From positions 1-20,558 of the forward strand of contig JBIQHP010000036.1 of NCBI GenBank assembly GCA_044508495.1: 20,558 nt of DNA, written 5' to 3'. The position numbers and the translations under genes are program-made. The DNA comes from Terrimesophilobacter sp044508495 (GTDB lineage Bacteria > Actinomycetota > Actinomycetes > Actinomycetales > Microbacteriaceae). The notes under the pieces are model-generated. The model worked only from the letters and a program-made list of their open reading frames with translations. It did no database searches and was not told the DNA's origin. Of this stretch, positions 12,076-18,954 are shown piece after piece (the first letter of the stretch is position 1; every line of letters starts with the position of its first letter).

Positions 12076-13544
12076 ACCAGCCAGCCGATGTCCGGCGGCT
12101 AAGGCCGCGCGCGACCCTCTACCTGCGCCAATCCACATATCGAGAGGAATCGATCAGCCTCGAGCTTCAAGAATCTGCCGCACGTGAGTACGCCGGGCGG
12201 ATGGGGTACGACGTCGTCGCCGTAGAAGCCGACCCAGGAGTATCGGGGAGAACATTCAATCGGCCCGCGGTGCAGAGGGTGATGCGATCAATCGAGGCCG
12301 GAGAGACCGACGTCGTGGTCCTCTGGAAATGGAGTCGACTGTCAAGGTCCCGCCTCGACTGGGCGGTGGCGATCGACAAGATCGAGAGCATGGGCGGCAG
12401 ACTTGAGTCCGCCACCGAGCCCGCCGACACAACGACTTCCGCCGGCCGCTTCCAGCGCGGGGTGCTCGCCGAGGTCGCGGCCATGGAGTCCGAGCGCATC
12501 GGTGAGATGTGGAAGGAGACCCTCCAGCGCAGGATCCGGCAAGGACTCCCCGGCACCGGTGGCGACCGATTCGGATACGTCCGCGTCGACAAGAACACCT
12601 ACGCCCTTGATCCCGAGACTGCTCCAGTGCTCGCGGAGGCCTACCGTCGCTACATCGAAGACGAGTGGGGTTGGGCGCGACTCACCCGATGGCTCAACTC
12701 AGAAGGACACCGGACACTGACCGGGGCAGCGTGGGCACCCGACAAGATCCGCGCAGTGATGGACGCGGGGTTCGCCGCCGGCGTTCTCGCCACCGGGTAC
12801 CGAACAGGCTCCCTCACCTATCACTCGGGCACGCAGCCCCCGATCATCGACCACGAGACATGGCAGGCGTACCTGGCCAGACGTGCCGGGAGCCCACGAC
12901 CGGCGCGCCAAGTCAACGCGGTCACGGCGCTTTCCGGACTGATTCTCTGCGCTGACTGCGGCGCACGAATGAGGTCACGTCAACGGAACGGGGGGCCCGG
13001 CTACGCGTGCGGGCACTACCTCCGCTTCGGCGTTGGGCGCCTCGTGACCTGCTCACAGAAAGCCGCGCTGACGCATGTGCGAGAGTGGGTATCGAGTCTC
13101 GCCACCGACGTCGAAGCCTATGCGATGGCCGAGGCGCAGAGGGTCGAACGTCGCGCCATCGCGGTGAACGATGCGGCGGCCGTGAAGACCAAGATCCGCA
13201 AACTGAGCGACGATCTCGGACTCCTGACAATTCGATACAACGCAGGCAAAGTCACGGACACGGCATACCAACTTGCCGCTGCGCGCCTCGAGGAGGATAT
13301 GGCTTCGCTCAACGCACGCGAGCGTGTGAGCTCGACGACAGCCCGGCAGGAGGTTGATGCACGGAAACTTGCGATCAGTCTCGCCGACTCCTGGGACTCC
13401 ATGGAGCCGCACGAGCTCCGAACAGTGCTCTCCAAGTTGCTCGGCGCGGTCCTCGTGATTCCGCCCGCGATCAAGAAGCAAGGCGGGGGCGGACGAGTCA
13501 CCTTCCGGATCGTGGAGCGTTGGAATCTCCGAGATGTTCTTTAG
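12072..13544 (+). CDS. int: large serine recombinase (phage integrase)
   Basis: The protein has 490 residues. The resolvase domain begins ATLYLRQSTYREE, with catalytic Ser about S21, and includes GVSGRTFNRPAV (56-67) and LWKWSRLSRS (84-93). A recombinase domain (about 165-280) follows. Then comes a zinc-ribbon domain with C293, C296, C313 and C327 (LILCADCGARMRS, then GYACGHYLRFG), a long coiled coil (about 375-430) and a short tail. Such enzymes join attP and attB with one central dinucleotide and need a separate factor to excise. ATG 12072 overlaps the protease stop (ATGA), so it belongs to the repressor transcript. Its 3' end adjoins the host junction, as expected for int next to attP. Confidence 0.93.
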   Translation: MNQPADVRRLRPRATLYLRQSTYREESISLELQESAAREYAGRMGYDVVAVEADPGVSGRTFNRPAVQRVMRSIEAGETDVVVLWKWSRLSRSRLDWAVAIDKIESMGGRLESATEPADTTTSAGRFQRGVLAEVAAMESERIGEMWKETLQRRIRQGLPGTGGDRFGYVRVDKNTYALDPETAPVLAEAYRRYIEDEWGWARLTRWLNSEGHRTLTGAAWAPDKIRAVMDAGFAAGVLATGYRTGSLTYHSGTQPPIIDHETWQAYLARRAGSPRPARQVNAVTALSGLILCADCGARMRSRQRNGGPGYACGHYLRFGVGRLVTCSQKAALTHVREWVSSLATDVEAYAMAEAQRVERRAIAVNDAAAVKTKIRKLSDDLGLLTIRYNAGKVTDTAYQLAAARLEEDMASLNARERVSSTTARQEVDARKLAISLADSWDSMEPHELRTVLSKLLGAVLVIPPAIKKQGGGGRVTFRIVERWNLRDVL

Positions 13545-13780
13545 CGGGATACGTCGTCCGTCACCCAGCGGGAGATCTGCTCGAGATCGCGTGCCCCGGC
13601 GAGGATCTCGATGACGCAGCGGGTGAGGTTCTCGAGCAGGGGCACCGGCCCGGGTAGGACCGAACGGGGCGAGGGCTGGTACGCGAAGTACTCGTCCGAC
13701 TCGAGGGCGCCCGTGTGCAGGCGCGTCGGCGCGGGCCGGGTCTCGGCGATCGCGTCGGGTACGGGTGATGCAGTGCTCAT
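13541..13780 (-). pseudogene. Rv3235-family gene truncated by phage integration
   Basis: Seventy-nine residues remain from ATG 13780 (GGAG ribosome-binding site four bases upstream). The segment NLTRCVIEILAGARDLEQISRWVTDDV matches the first conserved block of the actinobacterial Rv3235 family. The family normally continues (VYxxL...) for another 60-80 residues with a beta-rich domain. Here the frame turns to SR and stops with a TAA supplied by phage DNA. Longer upstream extensions are possible but lack support. The function of the family is unknown. The remaining C-terminal codons should lie at the other prophage end. Confidence 0.7.
13545..13575. other. phage/host attachment junction (attL or attR), approximate
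   Basis: The position is inferred from three facts: the integrase ends at 13544, the host Rv3235-type frame is intact up to RWVTDDV and then ends after two further codons, and GC content and codon use change here. The crossover should lie near ACGTCGTC (13551-13558). The other end of the prophage is outside the window, so the core cannot be measured. Confidence 0.55.
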
Positions 13781-13905
13781 AGGACTCCGGACTGTGCGAG
13801 GTGACGTGCTCGGACGGGTCTGGCGCTGCCTGCCCGCATCCGGTGGCATACCCGCGAATACTCAAGCAGGTTGCGACAGCTCTGTCTACCTACAATCTCC
13901 CGGCC

Positions 13906-13914
13906 TGTGGATAA
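13906..13914 (-). promoter_or_regulatory. perfect DnaA box in host intergenic region
   Basis: TGTGGATAA on the plus strand is TTATCCACA on the minus strand. It is part of CCTGTGGATAAC (13904-13915). It lies in the 172-base divergent region upstream of the hypothetical gene at 13953. The rest of this region holds a weak -10 (TACCGT, 13941-13946) and nothing else recognised. Confidence 0.45.
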
Positions 13915-13940
13915 CCTGCACGGTCGTCGGCGCGGATGAC

Positions 13941-13946
13941 TACCGT
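13941..13946 (+). promoter_or_regulatory. possible -10 element of a leaderless promoter
   Basis: TACCGT is followed by six bases and then ATG 13953, the spacing expected when transcription starts at the start codon. No convincing -35 is seen. The call rests on the shared spacing at other starts in this window. Confidence 0.35.
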
Positions 13947-13952
13947 CGCTTC

Positions 13953-14549
13953 ATGCGGTGGAACAACCTGTTCGACGATCTCGAGGGCCAGCTCGAGCAC
14001 GAGCTCGGCGCGGAGGAGGTGGACCTGCGCGGCGAGGAGGAGCGGCTGCGCCTCGGCAGGCTGTCGGTGCGCGACCGGCTGCAGTCGCTCCACGAGGCCG
14101 CGGGGTCCCTGGACTACTCGCTGCGCCTGCGTCTTCTCGACGGGTCGCCCGTCCGCGTCCACCCGCTCGGCTTCGGCCGGGACTGGATGTCCGTCGAGCT
14201 GCTCGAGGAGACCCCGCGGCGCACCCAGGCCATCGTCCCCCTCTCCGCGATCGCGGGCATCGTCCTGGACCGGGAGCAGATCGCCGCGAGCCTGACAGCG
14301 CGGCCGGGCGACGGCTCGCGCGGTCTCTCGGCCCGGCTCGGCCTTGCGTTCGTGCTGCGAGACCTGTGCCGTCGCAGGAGCCCGCTCGACCTGACCCTGC
14401 TCGACGGAGCCCTGCACGGCACGATCGACCGGGTGGGCCGGGAGCACTGCGACGTGGCGGTCCACGAGCCGGGCACTCGCCGCCGCGAGAGCGGGGTCGC
14501 CCAGTACCGGATCCTCCCCTTCGCTCAGCTCCTGGTCATCCGGATGTGA
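13953..14549 (+). CDS. conserved hypothetical host protein
   Basis: The protein has 198 residues from ATG 13953. Starts further upstream would run through the intergenic DnaA box and the truncated gene. The N-terminal 50 residues are acidic and helical (NNLFDDLEGQLEHELGAEEV, LRGEEERLRLGRLS). The rest looks beta-rich (YSLRLRLLDGSPVRVHPLGF, WMSVELLE, AIVPLSAIAGIVLD) and may be an Sm-like or WYL-like barrel, but no family is certain. The 3' end overlaps the opposing HTH gene by 25 bases. It is probably cytoplasmic. Confidence 0.7.
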   Translation: MRWNNLFDDLEGQLEHELGAEEVDLRGEEERLRLGRLSVRDRLQSLHEAAGSLDYSLRLRLLDGSPVRVHPLGFGRDWMSVELLEETPRRTQAIVPLSAIAGIVLDREQIAASLTARPGDGSRGLSARLGLAFVLRDLCRRRSPLDLTLLDGALHGTIDRVGREHCDVAVHEPGTRRRESGVAQYRILPFAQLLVIRM

Positions 14550-14818
14550 TCCTCGCCCAGGGCGAACTCCGTGACATTGGCGAAGTCGGACTGGTTCCAG
14601 AGGCTCGCGCGTCGCGACTCCTCGTACTTGGCCTCGATGTACGACTCGAGCACGTCGCGCTCGACCCGCCACTGGCCGCGCGCTCCGATCCGGATGGCGG
14701 GAAGCTCCCCGGACCTCAGGAGCGAGTACGCCTGGCCGACCGAGACGCTGAGCATCTCCGCCGTGTCGGAGACGGTGAGGAATCGGGCGAGGGTGCCGCT
14801 GCGGCTGGCGTCGTTCAT
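14525..14818 (-). CDS. excisionase/BldC-like helix-turn-helix protein
   Basis: The protein has 97 residues from ATG 14818. It contains a MerR-type (HTH_17) domain: FLTVSDTAEMLSVSVGQAYS (13-32), LLRSGELPAIRIGARGQWRV and VERDVLESYIEAKYEE. Such proteins bind short direct repeats in DNA; BldC is the actinobacterial prototype. It lies on the host side of the junction in a host gene neighbourhood, so it is probably a chromosomal regulator and not the phage excisionase. A GATAAT -10 element lies six bases from the ATG, suggesting a leaderless mRNA. Confidence 0.78.
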   Translation of the reverse strand: MNDASRSGTLARFLTVSDTAEMLSVSVGQAYSLLRSGELPAIRIGARGQWRVERDVLESYIEAKYEESRRASLWNQSDFANVTEFALGEDHIRMTRS

Positions 14819-14824
14819 GACTCG

Positions 14825-14830
14825 ATTATC
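14825..14830 (-). promoter_or_regulatory. -10 element GATAAT, leaderless promoter of HTH gene
   Basis: On the minus strand GATAAT (five of six to TATAAT) is followed by six bases and ATG 14818. No good -35 is visible. A DnaA box lies about 30 bases further upstream. Confidence 0.5.
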
Positions 14831-14857
14831 GGCCGGATGCCCACGGCGGGACGGGCC

Positions 14858-14866
14858 TGTGGATAA
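14858..14866 (-). promoter_or_regulatory. second perfect DnaA box in host intergenic region
   Basis: This is the same CCTGTGGATAAC 12-mer as at 13904-13915, in the 122-base divergent region between the HTH gene and the SAF-domain gene. It could be a DnaA-responsive control site or a shared chance motif. Confidence 0.45.
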
Positions 14867-14940
14867 CTTTCGACGCGACACGCCCGCCGCCACCACGATA
14901 GTGCGGTGGGCACATCCGCCCCCGAATCCTGGAGGTCATC

Positions 14941-15576
14941 ATGGTCGGAAAGCGCGACCCGGGACGCTCGCGGCGATCGTTCGCGCTCGACCCGCGACTC
15001 GCGATCGGAGTCGTCCTCGTCGTGGCCTCGGTCGCCGGAGTGCACGCCGTCGTCACGGCGGCCGACCGGAGCGTGCTCGTCTATGCCGCCGCCTCCGCGA
15101 TCAGCCCCGGAGACCGCATCTACGCGGCCGACCTCCGGCCGGTGAGCGTCCGGCTCGGCGAGACGGTGAACCGCTACCTCGACGCCGAGCACGTGCCCTC
15201 CGAGGGGCTGCTCGTGACCCGCTCGGTGGACGTGGGAGAGCTCGTGCCGATCTCGGCGGTCGGGTCGGCCGCGAGCATCCGGTTCGCCTCGGTCGTGGTG
15301 ACCGTGAACGGGCAGTTGTCGAAGTCGATCGCCCCCGGGGTCGTCGTCGACGTGTGGTCGGCCGTGGAGACCGATCACGGAGTGTACGGGCCGCCCGTCG
15401 TGCTCGTCGGCTCGGCCACGGTCGTGCGGGTCGTCGAGTCCTCAGGGCTCATCGCCGAACGGGGCGGGGGCGTCGAGGTGCTCGTCCCGCGCGGCAGGAT
15501 CGCCCGCGTGCTCGAGGCCGTCGCGAACGGCGACGCGATCTCCCTCGTGCCGGTGAGCATCCCGGCGGGACGGTAG
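14941..15576 (+). CDS. SAF-domain membrane-anchored protein (CpaB-like)
   Basis: The protein has 211 residues; ATG 14941 is preceded by GGAGG at good spacing. A basic start (VGKRDPGRSRRSF) leads into one transmembrane helix (about 19-41). An extracytoplasmic SAF domain follows (about 45-110), with the usual AxxxISPGDRIYAADLRPV core and LVTRSVDVGELVP. SAF domains occur in CpaB/RcpC, which guide Flp/Tad pilus secretion, and in other surface proteins. It is two bases upstream of a CpaE/MinD-like ATPase gene, a pairing seen in Tad loci, but no pilin, TadA or secretin gene is present here. Confidence 0.75.
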   Translation: MVGKRDPGRSRRSFALDPRLAIGVVLVVASVAGVHAVVTAADRSVLVYAAASAISPGDRIYAADLRPVSVRLGETVNRYLDAEHVPSEGLLVTRSVDVGELVPISAVGSAASIRFASVVVTVNGQLSKSIAPGVVVDVWSAVETDHGVYGPPVVLVGSATVVRVVESSGLIAERGGGVEVLVPRGRIARVLEAVANGDAISLVPVSIPAGR

Positions 15577-15578
15577 CG

Positions 15579-16820
15579 ATGCCCGAGATCGCCGTCTGCC
15601 TCGCGCCCGAGATCGAGGGTCGTCTGGTCGGGGAGCTCGAGCGGCACGGATACCGCGTCGCGCTGCGCGCCGCCGACGCGGTGGAGCTGGAGGTGGCGAT
15701 CGGCACCACGACGGCCGAGGTCGCCGTGGCCAGCGCCGGCCCGGACACCCTCTCCGCCGGGCTCCTCGCCACGTGCGACCTTGCCGGCGTGAGGCTCGTC
15801 GCGATCGTCTCGGGAGACGCCGGGAGGCGGAACGCCCGGGAGCTCGGACTCCACGAGATCGTCGACGCCTCGGCCACCTGGACCGAGCTCGAGGCCGTGC
15901 TCACGGGAGGCATCCGGATCGAGGCGCTCGGCGACGGGGGCACCGTGCGCGAGCCGGGGGACGCCGGCAACCCCCCGCACCGGGTCGGCGGTGATCGCGG
16001 GAGCCGCGGGCAGGTCATCGCCGTGTGGGGTCCCGCCGGGGCGCCGGGACGGACGACGATCGCCATCGCGATCGCGGCGGAGCTCGCGGCGGAAGGGTTC
16101 TCCGTCGCCCTCGCCGACGCCGACACCCACAGCGGCTCGGTCGCGCCCGCCCTCGGGCTGCTCGACGAGGCGCCGGGGTTCGCGGCGGCCTGCCGTCTCG
16201 CGGGGATGGACGGCCTCACGACCGAGGAGCTCGAGCGCGTCGCCGAGCGCTTCCGCTCGCCGCACGGGAGCTTCTGGGTGCTCACCGGCCTCGGGCGGCC
16301 GCACCGCTGGCCCGAGCTCTCGACCGAGCGGGTCGTCGCGGTCATCGGGGCCTGCCGCGACTGGGTCGACGTGACGGTCCTCGACACCGGGTTCAGCCTC
16401 GAGAACGACGAGGAGATCTCGAGCGACCTGTTCGCGCCCCGGCGCAACGCGGCGACGATCGCGGCGCTGCGGGAGGCCGACCGGGTCGTCGCCGTCGGAG
16501 CGGGCGACCCGGTCGGTCTCTCGCGCTTCCTGCGCGCCCATGTCGACCTGCTCGAGGTCGTCGACGCCGAGCGGGTGACGACGGTCGTCAACAAGATCCG
16601 CGGCAGCGCCATCGGGCTCAACCCGGGAGCCCAGGTCGAGCAGACCCTCCAGAGGTTCGGAGGCATCACCTCGCCCGTGCTCGTCCCCCACGATCAGCAG
16701 GCGCTGGATGCGGCGATCCTGAGCGGGAAGACCTTGCGGGACGTCGCCGCGAAGTCCGCCGCGCGACTTGCCATCAGCGGGTTCGTCGGCTCCCGCCTGC
16801 TCAGGATCCCAGCCGGATAA
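15579..16820 (+). CDS. CpaE/MinD-like P-loop ATPase with altered Walker A
   Basis: The protein has 413 residues from ATG 15579, two bases after the SAF gene. Residues 1-135 resemble the receiver-like N-terminal domain of CpaE. Residues 145-405 are a MinD/ParA-type ATPase with P-loop GPAGAPGRTT (151-160), ADADTHSG (180-187), VTVLDTGFS (265-273) and VVNKIRG near the end of the fold. The deviant Walker A lysine is replaced (GRTT), a change that could alter ATP use. Such proteins position pilus or other envelope machines at the pole or membrane. The 3' end overlaps the opposing DUF5671 gene by 20 bases. Confidence 0.75.
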   Translation: MPEIAVCLAPEIEGRLVGELERHGYRVALRAADAVELEVAIGTTTAEVAVASAGPDTLSAGLLATCDLAGVRLVAIVSGDAGRRNARELGLHEIVDASATWTELEAVLTGGIRIEALGDGGTVREPGDAGNPPHRVGGDRGSRGQVIAVWGPAGAPGRTTIAIAIAAELAAEGFSVALADADTHSGSVAPALGLLDEAPGFAAACRLAGMDGLTTEELERVAERFRSPHGSFWVLTGLGRPHRWPELSTERVVAVIGACRDWVDVTVLDTGFSLENDEEISSDLFAPRRNAATIAALREADRVVAVGAGDPVGLSRFLRAHVDLLEVVDAERVTTVVNKIRGSAIGLNPGAQVEQTLQRFGGITSPVLVPHDQQALDAAILSGKTLRDVAAKSAARLAISGFVGSRLLRIPAG

Positions 16821-18453
16821 CCTCGGCCTTCCCCTTGCCGCTCGCGATGAGGAGCACGTGGTCGGCCGCGACGCCTTCGAGGGCGGCGAGCAAGGCGGCG
16901 GCGTCCGGCTCTCCCGCGACGGCCTCGGCCCGCTTCAGGACCGTGACGCGCGCGCCGGTCGCTTCGTGGAGGGTCGCGACGAGCGGAGCCGGATCGGCCG
17001 AGGTCACGAGCGTCACGCGACCGATCGTGCGCCGGCTCTCCACGACCGCCCCGGATGCGCGATCGCGACGCCACAGCGTGAAGTGGTAGGTCGCGACGAG
17101 CACGGTCGCGACGAGGAGGCCGAGCGCCTGGCGGAGGCGATCGAGCAGACTGCCGCCTGCGGCGCCGTCGAGCGCGAAGGAGAAGAGCTGGTAGCCGATG
17201 ACGAGGAGGGTGATGAGCGCGACGAGTGCGCTCACGCCGAAGATCACGACGAGGTAGATCCGGCGACCCGGCGTCGCGACCCGGTCGGCGGCGGAGGCGC
17301 CCATCGGATGCCAGGACACCCACCACAAGGCCCCGCCGACGAGGAGCATGCTGATCCCGCCGAGCAGGAGCGGCCGGGTGTCGGAGTCGACGAGGGGCGT
17401 GCCGACGGCCGCGAGCAGGGCGTTGACGGTGACGCCGACCCCGGTCGCGGCGGTCGCGAGGGCGACGCCGGAGGTGACGAGCCTGGTCGCTGAGCGGACG
17501 GCATCCGGATGCCGCGCCACGATCCGGCTGTGGTAGACGAGCACGAGGGCGCCGAGCGCGGCGGAGGCGACCCCTATGCCGAGCGGTTCGAGCAGGACGG
17601 GAAGCGGGTCGCCCGAGGCGACGATGAGGCGCAGGACGACGTAGAGCGTGAGCACGACGCCGATGACGAAGATGCCGAAAGCGCCGAGACCGGTCAGGAG
17701 AACGAGGAGGACCGTCGCGAAGCCGGTGCGCTGCTCGCGCACGCCGGCGCGGAACCAGTGCCACCACCACAGGAGTCCGCCGCCGACCGCCCAGACGAGC
17801 GATTGCAGAACCGACTGCCAGAGCGGGCCCCCGACGACGACCGTCGTGCTGAACGTCGCGATCGCGGAGTCGAGGAGGGTCTCGAGGGCGAAGAGGAGGC
17901 CGCCGACGCCCATCCACAGGCCGAGGAGCGAGGCGATGGCCGGGGCGACGCCGACGAGCCGGGTCGGTCCCTTGGCGGGATGCCGCCACATCCAGTAGTG
18001 CCAGACCCACACGAGCCCCCAGACGATCGCGACGGAGAGCGTGGAGACCTGCGCGTCGCCGCGAACGAGGGCGGCCGCCCAGCCGAACAGGGCGATCGTG
18101 AACACCAGGAGCGCGACGGTCGAGGCGAGGACGAGGTAGAGCGGCCAGGCGACGGAGGCCCGATCGCGTGACATCGCCGAGTCGCGCCAGATGAGCCACC
18201 AGAGCACGGCCGAGAGAGGGCCGGCGATGAGGGCGAAGGCGAGGGACTGGGCGAGTCCGCCGCTGCCGTAGGAGACGAGCGCGTTCCCGGCATCCAGCAC
18301 CCGTTCGAGCAGCCCGCTCAGGCCGATCGCGGCGATGACGACCATGATGAACAGGAGCAGATAGGTCACGAGCCTGCGGACGGTCTGCACTCCGCCGGGC
18401 GCCGGCGACACGGGCGCCGGGGAAACCGGGGCCGGGGCTTCGGGCGCGCTCAT
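16801..18453 (-). CDS. DUF5671-type polytopic membrane protein
   Basis: The protein has 550 residues from ATG 18453, which overlaps the stop of the upstream gene (ATGA). A Pro/Ala-rich N-terminus (1-22) is followed by about a dozen transmembrane helices. An aromatic/His motif recurs at a spacing of about 65-80 residues: WWLIWR (85-90), WHYWMWR (151-157), WWWHWFRA (229-236), VYHSRIVA (306-313), WWVSWHPM (377-384) and TYHFTLWRR (455-463). These are internal repeats of the DUF5671 unit. A soluble C-terminal domain of about 75 residues (VTLVTSADPAPLVATLHEAT) follows. Function is unknown; coupling to the NTF2-like gene suggests a joint envelope role. Confidence 0.7.
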   Translation of the reverse strand: MSAPEAPAPVSPAPVSPAPGGVQTVRRLVTYLLLFIMVVIAAIGLSGLLERVLDAGNALVSYGSGGLAQSLAFALIAGPLSAVLWWLIWRDSAMSRDRASVAWPLYLVLASTVALLVFTIALFGWAAALVRGDAQVSTLSVAIVWGLVWVWHYWMWRHPAKGPTRLVGVAPAIASLLGLWMGVGGLLFALETLLDSAIATFSTTVVVGGPLWQSVLQSLVWAVGGGLLWWWHWFRAGVREQRTGFATVLLVLLTGLGAFGIFVIGVVLTLYVVLRLIVASGDPLPVLLEPLGIGVASAALGALVLVYHSRIVARHPDAVRSATRLVTSGVALATAATGVGVTVNALLAAVGTPLVDSDTRPLLLGGISMLLVGGALWWVSWHPMGASAADRVATPGRRIYLVVIFGVSALVALITLLVIGYQLFSFALDGAAGGSLLDRLRQALGLLVATVLVATYHFTLWRRDRASGAVVESRRTIGRVTLVTSADPAPLVATLHEATGARVTVLKRAEAVAGEPDAAALLAALEGVAADHVLLIASGKGKAEVIRLGS

Positions 18454-18914
18454 TTGCCGCTCCCCGTGTAGTAGCAGATCATGAGCTGCCACGGCGCGGT
18501 GTCGATGCGCCAGTCGCCGCCCTCCCGGACGAGGACGAAGCTGTCGTCGGTCTCGTAGCTCGAGCCGCCGAACGGGCCGCTCCCGTAGTCGTTGGCGATC
18601 GACACCCGCACGACGGCGCGGTCGCCGGTGACCTTCGTCGAGACGAGGGTGATCCGCACGTCCATCGCGGGACTGGGCTCGATCCGCTCGCAGTTCTCAC
18701 GGTTGTCTCGGGTGAGGAGCGCGGTCGCGGCATCGCGGTCCCCGTCGATCACGGCGGTCGAGTAGGCCTGAACGGCGCCCTCGGGCGTCGTGGGATCGAG
18801 CGGCGCGGGCGCGCCGCGGGTGAAGACGACCACGAGCGCGAGGATCACGACCGCGGCGACGATGGAGAGGATGACGAGGAGCGTCCGATCTGGCCTCGCG
18901 GCGGGGGTCTGCAT
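18450..18914 (-). CDS. membrane-anchored NTF2-like protein
   Basis: The protein has 154 residues from ATG 18914; ATGs further upstream overlap the promoter of the divergent kinase gene. One transmembrane helix (about 11-32) is followed by an extracytoplasmic NTF2/DUF4878-like domain: GAVQAYSTAVIDGDRDAATA at its start and FVLVREGGDWRIDTAPW near its end, the strand-turn-strand seen in this fold. Two cysteines (about 75 and 147) could pair outside the cell. Its stop overlaps the DUF5671 start. It may bind a small ligand or a wall component; this is inference. Confidence 0.65.
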   Translation of the reverse strand: MQTPAARPDRTLLVILSIVAAVVILALVVVFTRGAPAPLDPTTPEGAVQAYSTAVIDGDRDAATALLTRDNRENCERIEPSPAMDVRITLVSTKVTGDRAVVRVSIANDYGSGPFGGSSYETDDSFVLVREGGDWRIDTAPWQLMICYYTGSGK

Positions 18915-18934
18915 GCCACCAGCATGCTGCATGC
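18911..18934. repeat. three GCATGC palindromes between divergent genes
   Basis: GCATGC occurs at 18911-18916, 18922-18927 and 18929-18934. These lie in the 40-base intergenic space, and the first covers the start codon of the NTF2-like gene. They may be operator sites; no binding protein is known. Confidence 0.35.
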
Positions 18935-18942
18935 GCGGCCCG

Positions 18943-18948
18943 TAGGCT
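18943..18948 (+). promoter_or_regulatory. -10 element TAGGCT, leaderless promoter of histidine kinase gene
   Basis: Six bases separate TAGGCT from GTG 18955, and there is no ribosome-binding sequence. Transcription is expected to begin at the start codon. No strong -35 is apparent. Confidence 0.5.
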
Positions 18949-18954
18949 AGTGGC

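Noticed and set aside
13890..14672. Minus-strand frame opposite the conserved hypothetical gene
   Set aside because: It overlaps both the hypothetical gene and the HTH gene completely and shows no conserved pattern.
14525..14818. Excisionase-like HTH gene as the phage directionality factor
   Set aside because: It lies on the host side of the integration junction among host genes and has GC content like its neighbours. Serine integrases also do not normally use this excisionase type.
14890..14911. Imperfect inverted repeat CCACC...GGTGG as a terminator
   Set aside because: It has no U-run and lies between divergent genes, where no terminator is needed. It could be an operator, but evidence is too weak.
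15375..16691. Long open frames on the minus strand opposite the MinD-like gene
   Set aside because: Composition (R, G, D, P, H repeats) is that of a shadow frame; the opposite strand carries a P-loop ATPase with ordered motifs.
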